A stretch of DNA of 64,000 nt, taken from NCBI RefSeq assembly GCF_005083565.1, contig NZ_CP034891.1:62001-126000 (forward strand), written 5' to 3'. This DNA is from Buchnera aphidicola (Acyrthosiphon lactucae). Its GTDB lineage: Bacteria > Pseudomonadota > Gammaproteobacteria > Enterobacterales > Enterobacteriaceae. Positions within the stretch are counted from its first letter, which is position 1. Each line of letters begins with the position of its first letter. This document shows, in pieces, positions 51,981-61,747 of the stretch. Under the pieces are notes generated by a model that ran no database searches, was not told the DNA's origin, and worked only from the letters and a program-made list of their open reading frames with translations. The position numbers and the translations under genes were made by a program.

Positions 51981-53624
51981 ATGTCAAGTGTACTTAGAAA
52001 AATTTTAGTTACCTGTGCTTTGCCTTATGCAAATGGTTCTATTCATATTGGTCATATGTTAGAACATATTCAAGCAGATATTTGGGTGCGTTATCATAGA
52101 ATGCGTGGTCATGAAGTATGGTTTATTTCTGCTGATGATGCACATGGTACTGCTATAATGTTAAAATCGGAAGATTTAGGAATATCTTCAAATAAATTAA
52201 TTAAAAATGTCAGAAAAGAACATCAAATAGATTTTTTAAATTTTAAAATTTCGCATGATAATTATTATTCGACTCATAGTTTAGAAAATTTATATTTATT
52301 AAGAAAAATTTTTACATTGTTAAATGAAAAGGGTTTCATTAAAGAAAAAAAAATTTCTCAATTATATGATGATATAAAAAAAATTTTCCTTCCAGATAGA
52401 TTTATAAAAGGTACATGTCCTATTTGTAAAACAAAAAATCAATATGGTGATAACTGTGAAACATGTAGTGCAACTTATGAACCTATAGATTTAATCAATC
52501 CGATATCTGTTATTTCAGGGGAAAAACCTATTTTAAAAAATACGAAACATTTATATTTTGACTTACCTTTTTTTAGCAATATGTTAAAGAAATGGATACA
52601 TTCTGGTGTTTTAGAAAGTTCAGTGATTAAAAAAACGGAAGAATGGTTTAAAGTAGGTTTAAAACCATGGTGCATTTCTCGAGATGCACCTTATTTTGGA
52701 TTCAAAATCCCAAAACATCCTAGTAAATATTTTTACGTTTGGCTTGATGCTCCTATTGGTTATATGAGTGCATTTAAAAACCTTTCTTTTAAAAATAAAA
52801 AATTAAATTTTAATGAATTATGGAATCAAAAATCTAATTATGAATTGTACCATTTTATTGGTAAAGATATTATTTATTTTCATACTTTATTTTGGCCTGC
52901 AATATTAGAAGCTATTTCTTTTAGAAAACCTAATGGCATTTTTGTTCATGGCTATCTTACTATAAATGGATTAAAATTATCAAAATCACGAGGTGCTTTA
53001 ATTAAAGCTAGTGATTGGATTAAATGTTTTGATTCAGATAGTTTACGTTACTATTATGCCAGTAAGTTATCTAATAATATTCATGATATTGAAATTAATT
53101 TAGAAGATTTTGTTCATAAAATAAATAGTGATATTGTAAATAAATTAGTTAATTTAGCATCACGAAATGCTAGTTTTATTAATAAACATTTTAATGGATA
53201 TTTATCTAATACATTAAGTGATGTTAAATTATATGAATATTTTATTAATGCAAGTAGTAATATTGAAAGTTTTTTAGAAAATCGTAAATTTAATTTTGTT
53301 ATAAAAGAATCTATGAGATTATTAGATATAGCTAATCAATATATTAATGAAAAAAAACCATGGACAATTCAAATAACAGAAAAAAACATTATTAAATTGC
53401 AAAAAATTTGTACAATGGGGATTAATTTATTCAGAATTGTTATGATTTTTTTAAAACCGATTGTACCTGATTTAGCAATTAAAACAGAATCTTTTTTAAT
53501 TTCAAAATTAACCTGGGATGGTATTAAAGTACCATTATTATCTCATCAAATAAATAAATTCACTCCATTATATAAAAGAATTCATATTAAAAAAATTTCT
53601 GAACTAATTAATTTATGTAAATAA
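51981..53624 (+). CDS. metG: Methionyl-tRNA synthetase, catalytic core without C-terminal domain
   Basis: Charges tRNA-Met. ATG 51981 (MSSVLRKILVTCALPYANG) gives 547 residues; the frame could be extended to 51930 but those residues are not in the family. The HIGH-type motif is HIGHMLEHIQAD, the zinc knuckle has four cysteines (CPICK, CETC), and the KMSKS-type motif is KLSKSRG. The anticodon-binding helical domain ends near IHIKKISELINL. The E. coli protein continues about 130 residues with a tRNA-binding, dimer-forming domain that is absent here, so this form is expected to be monomeric. Confidence 0.97.
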   Translation: MSSVLRKILVTCALPYANGSIHIGHMLEHIQADIWVRYHRMRGHEVWFISADDAHGTAIMLKSEDLGISSNKLIKNVRKEHQIDFLNFKISHDNYYSTHSLENLYLLRKIFTLLNEKGFIKEKKISQLYDDIKKIFLPDRFIKGTCPICKTKNQYGDNCETCSATYEPIDLINPISVISGEKPILKNTKHLYFDLPFFSNMLKKWIHSGVLESSVIKKTEEWFKVGLKPWCISRDAPYFGFKIPKHPSKYFYVWLDAPIGYMSAFKNLSFKNKKLNFNELWNQKSNYELYHFIGKDIIYFHTLFWPAILEAISFRKPNGIFVHGYLTINGLKLSKSRGALIKASDWIKCFDSDSLRYYYASKLSNNIHDIEINLEDFVHKINSDIVNKLVNLASRNASFINKHFNGYLSNTLSDVKLYEYFINASSNIESFLENRKFNFVIKESMRLLDIANQYINEKKPWTIQITEKNIIKLQKICTMGINLFRIVMIFLKPIVPDLAIKTESFLISKLTWDGIKVPLLSHQINKFTPLYKRIHIKKISELINLCK

Positions 53625-53675
53625 AAATAAATTTATATAATAAAATATATAAGTAATTGTATTAAATATTATTTT

Positions 53676-54998
53676 TTAATAAAATGAAAAAAAATTATTA
53701 TAATTTATTTTTAAATCATTTTGCCAAGATATTGTCCAAGTATTTCTATTTTGATTTTTTATGTTAGTAACAAATAGGCCCAGAGCGCTAATAAAATTAT
53801 TGTTATAAAATAAAAGTGGAATTTGATTTCTTAACCAGGGGGGGATATTTTTTTCTTGCCAAATTTTTTTTATTTTTCTTTTTTTATTTCTTCCTAAAAT
53901 TAAAATATTTCCTTCATGTTGAAAACGAATATTAATTAATTCATTATCTTTAGGTGCAGGGAGTATAATACCATTATGATTTTCTATTAAATTTCCTAAA
54001 TTGTTAGGAAGTATTAATTTTTTATTTTTTTGATGCCAAAATAATAAAGTATTTTTAATATTAGGCTGTGTTTTTATGAAGTGTAGTGATTTTTTATAAC
54101 GTCTTATTTCATATTTTTGTAAAATTATTTTAGGGTTCGCATCTGTTCGACTAAAAATCATTTGATTATAAATGCATTGAATATTTTTATAAGATGGCAT
54201 TTTTATCTTTTTTGATAAGAGCCAATATCTAATTAATGCTGTACAAATTTCTTTTTTTATATTTTTAAAATTGCTAATATTTAAAGAGTTATCAAATTGT
54301 ATAAAATTACAAATTTTTTCATGAAGAAAATAATTGAGTAGTATAGTTTCTTCGCGACATATATTAGTTGTACGAAAACAATTTTTTAAAAAATAAGACC
54401 ATCTTTTTTCTAATTTAGGAATAATTTTATGTCTTATAAAATTACGATCATAATCAATATTTAAATTGCTAAAATCTTCAATCCAGTTCAAATCTTTTTT
54501 TTTAGCCCATAATTCTAATTCTTGTTTTGTTTTTTTTAAAAAAGGACGGACTATTTTTTTATTTCCTAATAAAGTTTCAAAAGACATGCTGGAAAGTCCA
54601 GTGGGACCACTTCCTCTTTTTAAAGATAAAATTAATGTTTCACATTGATCATTCATATGATGACCAGTAAGGAGTATTTCATTAGGAAATAAATGACTAT
54701 ATATAATATTATATCGTTTTATTCTCAATTTTTCTTCAAGATTTTTTCTTTGATTTTCAACCTTAATATTTTCAATGATTAAAGGTACGTGATTAATGGA
54801 ACAAATTTTTTTACAATGTTCTGTCCATTTTTTTGAAAGTAAAGTAAGATTGTGATTAATATGAATAGCACGTATTTTGATATAATATTTTTTTTTTATT
54901 TCTAATAATTGATAAAGAAGTACTGTGGAATCTAATCCACCACTATAAGCTATTAAAAATGATTTTTTTTTATATTTTCTGATAGTTTCTTCAATCAA
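53676..54998 (-). CDS. tilS: tRNA(Ile)-lysidine synthetase TilS
   Basis: Converts C34 of tRNA-Ile(CAU) to lysidine so it reads AUA, a common codon in this AT-rich genome. It has 440 residues with a TTG start at 54998, preceded by AGG at nine bases. No ATG lies near the conserved N-terminus. The PP-loop is AYSGGLDSTVLL near residue 19. GHHMNDQCETLILSLKRGSGP and the WIEDFSNLNIDYDRNFIRHKI region are conserved. The C-terminal recognition domain is kept (GRNKKRKIKKIWQE, PPWLRNQIPLLF). Confidence 0.95.
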   Translation of the reverse strand: MIEETIRKYKKKSFLIAYSGGLDSTVLLYQLLEIKKKYYIKIRAIHINHNLTLLSKKWTEHCKKICSINHVPLIIENIKVENQRKNLEEKLRIKRYNIIYSHLFPNEILLTGHHMNDQCETLILSLKRGSGPTGLSSMSFETLLGNKKIVRPFLKKTKQELELWAKKKDLNWIEDFSNLNIDYDRNFIRHKIIPKLEKRWSYFLKNCFRTTNICREETILLNYFLHEKICNFIQFDNSLNISNFKNIKKEICTALIRYWLLSKKIKMPSYKNIQCIYNQMIFSRTDANPKIILQKYEIRRYKKSLHFIKTQPNIKNTLLFWHQKNKKLILPNNLGNLIENHNGIILPAPKDNELINIRFQHEGNILILGRNKKRKIKKIWQEKNIPPWLRNQIPLLFYNNNFISALGLFVTNIKNQNRNTWTISWQNDLKINYNNFFSFY

Positions 54999-55029
54999 AT
55001 AAAATGACCTATGAATTTATATTTTTTGA

Positions 55030-55103
55030 TACGTTCGAGTGGACTTGAACCACCAACTTCTACCATGTCATGGTAGCGCTCTAACCAATTGAGCTACGAA
55101 CGT
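55030..55103 (-). tRNA. tRNA-Val (anticodon GAC)
   Basis: The minus-strand 74-base cloverleaf has acceptor ACGTTCG/CGAACGT, D arm TAGCTCAATTGGTTAGAGC, anticodon stem CTACC/GGTAG enclosing ATGACAT with GAC at 34-36, and T arm TGGTGGTTCAAGTCCAC. The discriminator is A and CCA is not encoded. Together with tRNA-Val(UAC) at 12371 it covers the four valine codons. In E. coli valV and valW also lie in the ribC-rnf neighbourhood. Confidence 0.96.
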
Positions 55104-55268
55104 AAATATGAAAAAATTTTTTTAATATTTTTATAACTTAAATTATATATTATTATTAATATAATATACAAATATTTTTTTATATGAAAATTATAAATGT
55201 ATAAAATTTTTTTATACTCAATAAAATCTCTACATAAATTGAAAAAACATTGTTTTTAAGGAAATATT

Positions 55269-55901
55269 ATGTTTACAGGTATCGTAAATGGAATTGCTAT
55301 TATTGTTTTAATCGAAAAGAAAAAAAAACATTACAGCTATACAATTAAAATCCCATCTATTCTATCTAAAAATTTAAAATTAGGTGATTCAATATCACAT
55401 AATGGATGTTGTTTAACTGTAAAATTAATTGATAATTCTTATGATAGTTCTTATATAACATGTGATGTTATTGAAGAAACATTGAAAAGTACTAATTTAG
55501 GAACTTTAAATATTGGAGATAGTATTAACATTGAAAGATCAGTAAAATATGGCGATGAAATTGGTGGCCATATAATATCTGGTCATATTATGAGCACTGC
55601 TAAAATTTCTAAAATGTTTAAATCAGATAATAATTGTATTATATGGTTAAAAATGAGAAATACATTTTTAATGAAATATGTTTTTTATAAAGGATTTATT
55701 TGTATTGACGGAATTAGTCTTACTGTAGGAGATATTATTGGAAATGAATTTTGTGTCAATATCATACCTCATACTTTTTTATCTACTACTATAAAAAATA
55801 AAACGAATGGTAGTTTAATGAATATTGAAATTGATTTTTATACTCAAACAATCGTAGATACTACAGAACGCTTAATAAATAAAGGTATTCGATATATTTA
55901 A
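55269..55901 (+). CDS. ribE: Riboflavin synthase RibE
   Basis: Dismutates two lumazines to riboflavin. It has 210 residues in two similar halves, each starting with a lumazine-binding pattern: [13 protein letters not shown] with NGCCLTV, and [12 protein letters not shown] with DGISLTV. The family expects the MFTGI start, which confirms it. E. coli calls this gene ribC or ribE. It works downstream of ribB (1976). Confidence 0.96.
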   Translation: MFTGIVNGIAIIVLIEKKKKHYSYTIKIPSILSKNLKLGDSISHNGCCLTVKLIDNSYDSSYITCDVIEETLKSTNLGTLNIGDSINIERSVKYGDEIGGHIISGHIMSTAKISKMFKSDNNCIIWLKMRNTFLMKYVFYKGFICIDGISLTVGDIIGNEFCVNIIPHTFLSTTIKNKTNGSLMNIEIDFYTQTIVDTTERLINKGIRYI

Positions 55902-56005
55902 TAGATTTATTCAAATAACTTGATAATTTTATTTTAATAGATAAAATCTAAAATTATTTTGATAATTAAGAAAGAAATTAATATAATTGATTATAGGAAT
56001 TATAA

Positions 56006-56587
56006 ATGAAACATTATATTTTATTTTTTATTTCGAATATATTAATTGAAAACTTTATTTTAGTAAAATTTCTTGGTTTATGTCCTTTTTTAGGAGCTTC
56101 AAGTAAAATTGAAACTGCTTTAGGAATGAGTTTTGCAACTACTTTTGTTATACTTATTTCATCAGTATTATTATGGTGTGTTAACTTTTTTATTTTATCA
56201 CCTTTTGATTTAGTGTATTTGAGAATTATAGCTTACATGTTAATTATTTCATTTAGCGTTCAATTCTTAGAAATAGTATTACGCAATACTAGTCCTATTT
56301 TATATCGTTTACTTGGCATCTATCTTCCATTAATTACAACTAATTGTGCAGTTTTAGCCATTCCATTATTTAGTTTGTATTTAAACCATACGTTTTTAGA
56401 ATGTCTATGCTATGGAATCAGTGCATCATTAGGATTTACTTTGGTTATGATTATTTTTTCTTGCATTCGTGAGCGTATCATATTATCTGATATTCCTTTG
56501 CCATTTCAAGGTGCTCCTATTATTTTAATTACTGTAAGTTTAATATCTATTACATTTATGGGTTTTAAAGGTTTAATAAAAATTTAA
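56006..56587 (+). CDS. rnfA: Rnf electron transport subunit RnfA (RsxA)
   Basis: Inner-membrane subunit of the ion-pumping Rnf complex that couples NADH and ferredoxin. It has 193 residues and six membrane segments. It starts [20 protein letters not shown], and [13 protein letters not shown] is the conserved loop with cysteine that helps bind an iron-sulfur cluster with Rnf[13 protein letters not shown] is also typical. It overlaps rnfB by one base. Confidence 0.97.
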   Translation: MKHYILFFISNILIENFILVKFLGLCPFLGASSKIETALGMSFATTFVILISSVLLWCVNFFILSPFDLVYLRIIAYMLIISFSVQFLEIVLRNTSPILYRLLGIYLPLITTNCAVLAIPLFSLYLNHTFLECLCYGISASLGFTLVMIIFSCIRERIILSDIPLPFQGAPIILITVSLISITFMGFKGLIKI

Positions 56588-57087
56588 TGATAATATTTAT
56601 TTTTTTTGGTGTATTATCTTTTCTATTAGGAGTTATATTGAGTTTTACTGCTTATAAATTTCAATTTAAAAAAGATCCTACTATACAAATAGTCAATAAA
56701 TTATTACCCCAAAGTCAATGTGCTCAATGCGGATATTCTGGATGTTATCCCTATGCAAAAGCAATAGTAAAAAATTCTGAAGAAATTGATAAATGTATTC
56801 CTGGTGGTTTTGATCTTGCATTAGAAATAGCTAATGTATTAAATATAAAAGTATCTAAAAAAAATATAATTATTAATAATAAAAAACAAAAACGAATGAC
56901 GGTATGGATTGAAGAAAAAAACTGTGTTGGATGTTCAAAATGTGCTACTTTTTGTCCAGTAGACGCAATAGTTGGTGCGCCTAATTTTATACATACAGTT
57001 TTAGAAAAATTTTGTACTGGTTGTAATATTTGTTTATTACATTGTCCTACTAATTGTATTAAAATAAAAAAAGAGACACATGAATAA
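56587..57087 (+). CDS. rnfB: Rnf electron transport subunit RnfB (RsxB)
   Basis: Ferredoxin-like subunit with one N-terminal membrane helix ([17 protein letters not shown]). It has 166 residues, about 25 fewer than E. coli, lost from the tail and linker. The first iron-sulfur site is [16 protein letters not shown] ... C. Two 4Fe-4S motifs follow: [16 protein letters not shown] and [16 protein letters not shown]. It overlaps rnfA by one base. Confidence 0.97.
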   Translation: MIIFIFFGVLSFLLGVILSFTAYKFQFKKDPTIQIVNKLLPQSQCAQCGYSGCYPYAKAIVKNSEEIDKCIPGGFDLALEIANVLNIKVSKKNIIINNKKQKRMTVWIEEKNCVGCSKCATFCPVDAIVGAPNFIHTVLEKFCTGCNICLLHCPTNCIKIKKETHE

Positions 57088-57141
57088 TATAAAATTTCTA
57101 ATAATAAAAAAATTTTTAAAAAAATTTTTTTCGATAAAATC

Positions 57142-58710
57142 ATGGAAAAAAATATTTTTTTTTATTTTTTATATAAAAAAAAATATAATTTTAAGGGTGG
57201 TTTAAAATGTTTATTTGAGAAAAATAAATCAAGTGATTTATTATTACAATCTCTACCGATCCCTAGTAAATTTTTTGTTTTTATAAAAAGTAATTTTTAT
57301 AATAAAAAATTACGTATTAGAATAAACCAAAAAGTATTACGCGGACAACCCCTAACCTTTAGTGATGATTTTAATGTTCCTATTCATGCGCCAACTTCAG
57401 GTTTAATAGAAGAAATTGATTTTGATTCACATCTGATTGAAAAAAATAAAAAAAATATAAAAATTGTAATTTCTTCTGATTATTTAGATAAATGGATTAG
57501 ATTGAAACCAATTGAAAATTATAAAAAACTAAACCCTGAAAAACTAATTAAAATAATTCATCAATCAGGTATCGTTGGTCTAGGAGGAGGTGAATTTCCT
57601 TCTTCAAAAAAATTAATTTTAAGTATAAATAAAGCGCATACTTTAATTGTAAATGCTGTAGAAAGTGAACCTTATATAACATCAGATAATTGTTTAATAT
57701 ATAATTATATAGATGAAATTTTAACAGGATGTAGGATTATTTGTTGGATAACTAAAATTAAATTAGTTTGTATTGCTATTCAAGAAGACAAAATTAAATC
57801 AATTTTAAAAATTTATAATTCAATTAAAGATGAATCATTATTTAAACTTTGTATTCTTAAAAAGAAATATCCTGGGGGTAGTAGTAAAGTACTTATAAAA
57901 TCTTTAACAGGAAAAGAAATACCCCATGAAAAGCATTCCATAGATATAGGGTATCTTGTTTTTAATGTTGCTACAATATTTTCTATAAAAAAAGCAATTA
58001 TAAATGGAGAACCATTAACAGAACGTATTGTAACTTTTTTAGGTGATAAAAATTTTTTATCTGGTAATTTTTGGATTAGGATTGGAACTCCAATACAATA
58101 TTTTTTAAGTAATAAAAAACTGAATGCAGATTTTATTAAATCTATATATTTAGGTGGTCCTTTTATGGGGAAAACAATTAATGATTTAAATTATTCTGTA
58201 TTAAAGAATACAAATTGTATTTCAATGAAATTAAAACAAGAAAAACATGAAAATATTTTTGAAAAAACTTGTATTCGATGTGGTTATTGTTCATCTGTAT
58301 GTCCGGTAAATTTACTTCCTCAACAACTTTATTGGTACAGTATAAAAAATAATCATGAACAAACAAAAAAACATCATGTTTTAGATTGTATTGAATGCAA
58401 GGTATGTGAAAAGGTATGTCCTAGTTATATCCCATTAGTAAAATATTTCAAAAAAGAGAAAAATATTTTAAAAGATATTAAATTAGAAAATGATCGCAAA
58501 AAAATATCATTAATTCGATTTAAAAAAAGAGAAAAACGATTATTAGATTTAAAAAATATAATTAATATAAATAAAAATAATTCTAGTTTTACAAATAATA
58601 ATAATTTATTTTTAATAAAAAAAAACAATGAAAAAATTAGTAATACGAAAAAACATATACGGAAAAAAATGGTTCAAGAGGCAATAAATCGCATGAATGC
58701 TAAAAAATAA
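57142..58710 (+). CDS. rnfC: Rnf electron transport subunit RnfC (RsxC)
   Basis: NADH- and FMN-binding peripheral subunit. It has 522 residues, against about 740 in E. coli, because the long alanine-rich C-terminal repeat region is missing. GIVGLGGGEFPSSKKL is the nucleotide-binding glycine loop, NAVESEPYIT is conserved, and two 4Fe-4S motifs close the core (CIRCGYCSSVCPVNLLP, CIECKVCEKVCPSYIP). The remaining C-terminus is lysine- and asparagine-rich and ends AINRMNAKK, which recalls the repeat unit of the family. Confidence 0.96.
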   Translation: MEKNIFFYFLYKKKYNFKGGLKCLFEKNKSSDLLLQSLPIPSKFFVFIKSNFYNKKLRIRINQKVLRGQPLTFSDDFNVPIHAPTSGLIEEIDFDSHLIEKNKKNIKIVISSDYLDKWIRLKPIENYKKLNPEKLIKIIHQSGIVGLGGGEFPSSKKLILSINKAHTLIVNAVESEPYITSDNCLIYNYIDEILTGCRIICWITKIKLVCIAIQEDKIKSILKIYNSIKDESLFKLCILKKKYPGGSSKVLIKSLTGKEIPHEKHSIDIGYLVFNVATIFSIKKAIINGEPLTERIVTFLGDKNFLSGNFWIRIGTPIQYFLSNKKLNADFIKSIYLGGPFMGKTINDLNYSVLKNTNCISMKLKQEKHENIFEKTCIRCGYCSSVCPVNLLPQQLYWYSIKNNHEQTKKHHVLDCIECKVCEKVCPSYIPLVKYFKKEKNILKDIKLENDRKKISLIRFKKREKRLLDLKNIININKNNSSFTNNNNLFLIKKNNEKISNTKKHIRKKMVQEAINRMNAKK

Positions 58711-58738
58711 ATTTTTTTATTAATAATGTAAGAAAAAA

Positions 58739-59800
58739 ATGAACTTTCCATATATATATAATTTTTATAGTACTAGAAAAATAATGTTTTTAGTTATTAT
58801 AGCTTGTATTCCAGGCATTTTTACTAAGTATTATTTTTTTGGTAGTGGTACTTTAATACAAATTTTATTTTCTATATTGGTTTCTTTATTACTGGAAGTT
58901 AATATTTTAAAATTACGATTTAAAAAAATTAAAAATAACTTACAAGATAATTCTTCAGTTTTAACTTCTGTTTTATTTGGAGTTAGTATTCCTTCTTTAT
59001 TACCTTGGTGGATGGTAGTTATTGGGCTATTTTTTTCTATTATTATTGCTAAACATTTATATGGTGGAATTGGTCAAAACATATTCAATCCAGCTATGGT
59101 TGGATATGCAGTATTATTAATATCTTTTCCAATTGATATGAATAATTGGCATGAAAGAGATTTTTCTATATCTTTTTTAAATGATTTTAAACAATCTGTA
59201 AATATTATTTTTTCAAAAAATTATAAGTGTTCTATTAACAGTGACAATAGTACAAATTATATTAATAAAAATATTACTCCTGATGCTTTTACAGAGGCTA
59301 CTCCTTTAAATAATTTTAAGATTAAATCACATTTAGAAGACAATTTTTTTCCACAAGAATCTATATTAAAAAATAAAAAAGTTACTATTCAAAATAGTTG
59401 GAAATATATAAATATAAGTTTTTTTCTGGGTGGTATTTTTTTATTCTTTAAACGAATAATTTGTTGGCGTATTCCAATAAGTTTTCTCACTTCTTTGGGT
59501 ATTGTTTCAATGATAACTTATTTTTATTCAAAAGATTTATTTATGTCTCCATTATTTCATTTCTTTTCTGGAGGAACTATGATGTGTGCATTTTTTATTG
59601 CTACAGATCCAGTGACTACTTCTTGTACTAATATAGGGAAGATAATTTTTGGTTGTATCATAGGCTTCTTAGTTTGGATTATTCGCAACTATAGTGATTA
59701 TCCTGATGCAATTGCTTTTTCTGTTTTATTTGGAAATATGATTGCACCATTTATAGATTATAATACAAAAACTTCTGGATATGGTCATAATAATATATGA
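58739..59800 (+). CDS. rnfD: Rnf electron transport subunit RnfD (RsxD)
   Basis: Membrane subunit with covalently bound FMN. It has 353 residues and about nine membrane segments. The FMN-bearing threonine lies in TEATPLNNF (the family STATPL site), near residue 184. [16 protein letters not shown] near residue 110 and [18 protein letters not shown] are conserved. Its stop overlaps the rnfG start by four bases (ATGA). Confidence 0.96.
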   Translation: MNFPYIYNFYSTRKIMFLVIIACIPGIFTKYYFFGSGTLIQILFSILVSLLLEVNILKLRFKKIKNNLQDNSSVLTSVLFGVSIPSLLPWWMVVIGLFFSIIIAKHLYGGIGQNIFNPAMVGYAVLLISFPIDMNNWHERDFSISFLNDFKQSVNIIFSKNYKCSINSDNSTNYINKNITPDAFTEATPLNNFKIKSHLEDNFFPQESILKNKKVTIQNSWKYINISFFLGGIFLFFKRIICWRIPISFLTSLGIVSMITYFYSKDLFMSPLFHFFSGGTMMCAFFIATDPVTTSCTNIGKIIFGCIIGFLVWIIRNYSDYPDAIAFSVLFGNMIAPFIDYNTKTSGYGHNNI

Positions 59801-60428
59801 AAATATTTAAAAAAATATTAAAACATGCTTTTTTAATGACTTTTTTTTCAATTATATCTATTGGTGGTACAGTTTTAATAAATAATATAACAAAAAATAA
59901 GATTATGAATCAAAAAGAAAAAGAAAAAAAAAAATATTAGAAGAAGTTTTATCTTATGGTATATATCATAAACTTGAAAAAAAAACATATAAAATTACGA
60001 ACAAATATTTAGGAGATTCTAAAACTCATGATTTATGGTTATTTTTTAAAAATAAAAAACCAGAAGCAGCAATTATTGAAACTACAGCACCTGATGGATA
60101 TTCAGGTTCTATTTATATGTTAGTTGCAGCATATTTTAACGGGAAAATTATTGGCGTTAGAGTTTTATCTCATAAGGAAACACCAGGAATTGGAGATAAA
60201 ATTGAATTATCTATTTCTAATTGGATTAATAAATTTACTGGTATGCATGTATCTTCTATAGAAGATAAGAATTTTACATTGCGAAAATATGGAGGGCAAA
60301 TTGAACAGTTTACAGGAGCTACAATAACACCGCAATCTGTAACAAATGCTGTGAAAAGAACAGTTGTTCTTATTAAAGAAATACCATTAATGCTTAATTT
60401 ATCAAATAAGGATATACATGAATATTAA
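59797..60428 (+). pseudogene. rnfG: rnfG split by a frameshift in an A11 tract
   Basis: Periplasm-facing FMN subunit of Rnf. From ATG 59797 the frame has 47 codons with an N-terminal membrane segment (HAFLMTFFSIISIGG) and stops at TAG 59938, right after A11 (59924-59934). The frame shifted by one continues without stops from 59934 to 60428 and holds the rest: ETTAPDGYSGSIYMLVAAYF, HKETPGIGDKIEL and the FMN threonine in FTGATITP. One extra A in the transcript would give 210 residues, like E. coli RnfG (206). Polymerase slippage at poly(A) is known to rescue genes in Buchnera, so it may still make protein. It overlaps rnfE by 11 bases. Confidence 0.9.
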
Positions 60429-61104
60429 AAATTTTTTAAATGATAGATTATGGAAAAACAATTCTTCTTTAGTACAATTGTTAGGATTATGTCCAGTTTT
60501 AGCAATGACAACTAATTCTATTAATGCTATAGGTTTAGGGATAACAACTACTTTAGTATTAACTGTAACAAACACGATTATTTCTATTTTTAAAAAACTT
60601 ATACCTGAAGATTTGAGAATTCCGATTTATATGATTATCATTTCTTCTATTGTTACATCTATAGAAATGTTACTTCATGCTTATCAATTTGATTTATATC
60701 AATCATTAGGTATTTTTATTCCATTGATAGTTACGAACTGTATTATTGTAGGACGAGCAGATTTTATTGCTTATAAAAGTTCTATAATAGAATCTTTTTT
60801 TGATGGCATTTTAATAGGATTAGGTTCAACTATTGCTATGTTTATAGTAGGTTCTATACGCGAAATATTAGGTAATGGAACTTTATTTTTTGGACTTAAT
60901 AAAATGATATCTAGTATAGATAGTTCATTTTTTATTACATTGTTAGATAAAAAATCTATAATAATTTTAGCTATTTTTCCACCTGGTGGTTTTTTTATAT
61001 TAGGTTGTATTATTGCTATAAAAAATTTTTTAGATTTATATTATAAAAAAAACACAATAAAAAATTCTTTACAATGTTCATGCATTAATAAAATAAGAAA
61101 ATGA
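60418..61104 (+). CDS. rnfE: Rnf electron transport subunit RnfE (RsxE)
   Basis: Membrane subunit that is a paralogue of RnfA and forms the transmembrane electron path with it. It has 228 residues. It has [20 protein letters not shown] near the N-terminus (the conserved cysteine loop), about six membrane segments, and [22 protein letters not shown]-type sequence ([11 protein letters not shown]) near the C-terminus is typical. It is last of the rnf genes and eight bases before nth. Confidence 0.97.
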   Translation: MNIKNFLNDRLWKNNSSLVQLLGLCPVLAMTTNSINAIGLGITTTLVLTVTNTIISIFKKLIPEDLRIPIYMIIISSIVTSIEMLLHAYQFDLYQSLGIFIPLIVTNCIIVGRADFIAYKSSIIESFFDGILIGLGSTIAMFIVGSIREILGNGTLFFGLNKMISSIDSSFFITLLDKKSIIILAIFPPGGFFILGCIIAIKNFLDLYYKKNTIKNSLQCSCINKIRK

Positions 61105-61111
61105 TATTATA

Positions 61112-61738
61112 ATGAACAAAGAAACACGTTATGAAATTTTATCAATATTTAATGCTCAATATCCGAAAAATAAGACAGAATTAGTTTTTTCTTCTGATTT
61201 TGAGTTATTATTATCTGTAATTCTTTCAGCTCAATCTAGTGATGTTATTGTAAATAAAGTTACTAAAATATTATTTAAACAAGCAAATACTCCTGAAAGT
61301 ATTTTATTATTAGGGCTAGAAGGTCTTAAAAATTATATTAAACATATTGGTTTATATAATATTAAAGCATCAAATATTATACGTACTTCTTCTTTGATAT
61401 TAACTAAATACAATGGAATTATTCCAAATAATCGAATTGAATTAGAATCTTTGCCTGGTGTAGGAAGAAAAACATCTAATGTTATTTTGAACATATTATT
61501 CAAAAAAAAAACTATTGCTGTAGATACACATGTTTTTAGGGTATCAAATCGTACTAATTTTGCTAAAGGAAAAAATGTAAACGAGGTTGAAAAAAAATTA
61601 ATTAAAGTAGTTCCTGATATTTTTAAATTAAACTTTCATTCCTGGTTTGTTTTACACGGTCGGTATATTTGTACGGCACGGAAAATTAAATGTGATATAT
61701 GTTTAATATTCAAATTATGTGAATTTAAAAAAAAATAA
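61112..61738 (+). CDS. nth: Endonuclease III
   Basis: DNA glycosylase/AP lyase that removes oxidised pyrimidines. It has 208 residues. The helix-hairpin-helix is LPGVGRKTSNV with the catalytic lysine, and the catalytic aspartate is in AVDTHVFRVSNR. The four cysteines of the 4Fe-4S cluster are intact with the family spacing C-x6-C-x2-C-x5-C (CTARKIKCDICLIFKLC). It follows rnfE as in E. coli. Confidence 0.98.
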   Translation: MNKETRYEILSIFNAQYPKNKTELVFSSDFELLLSVILSAQSSDVIVNKVTKILFKQANTPESILLLGLEGLKNYIKHIGLYNIKASNIIRTSSLILTKYNGIIPNNRIELESLPGVGRKTSNVILNILFKKKTIAVDTHVFRVSNRTNFAKGKNVNEVEKKLIKVVPDIFKLNFHSWFVLHGRYICTARKIKCDICLIFKLCEFKKK

Positions 61739-61747
61739 TATATTTTT

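Noticed and set aside
56751-57143. 130-codon open frame on the minus strand inside rnfB
   Set aside because: It is antisense to the conserved ferredoxin motifs of rnfB and shows no features of its own.
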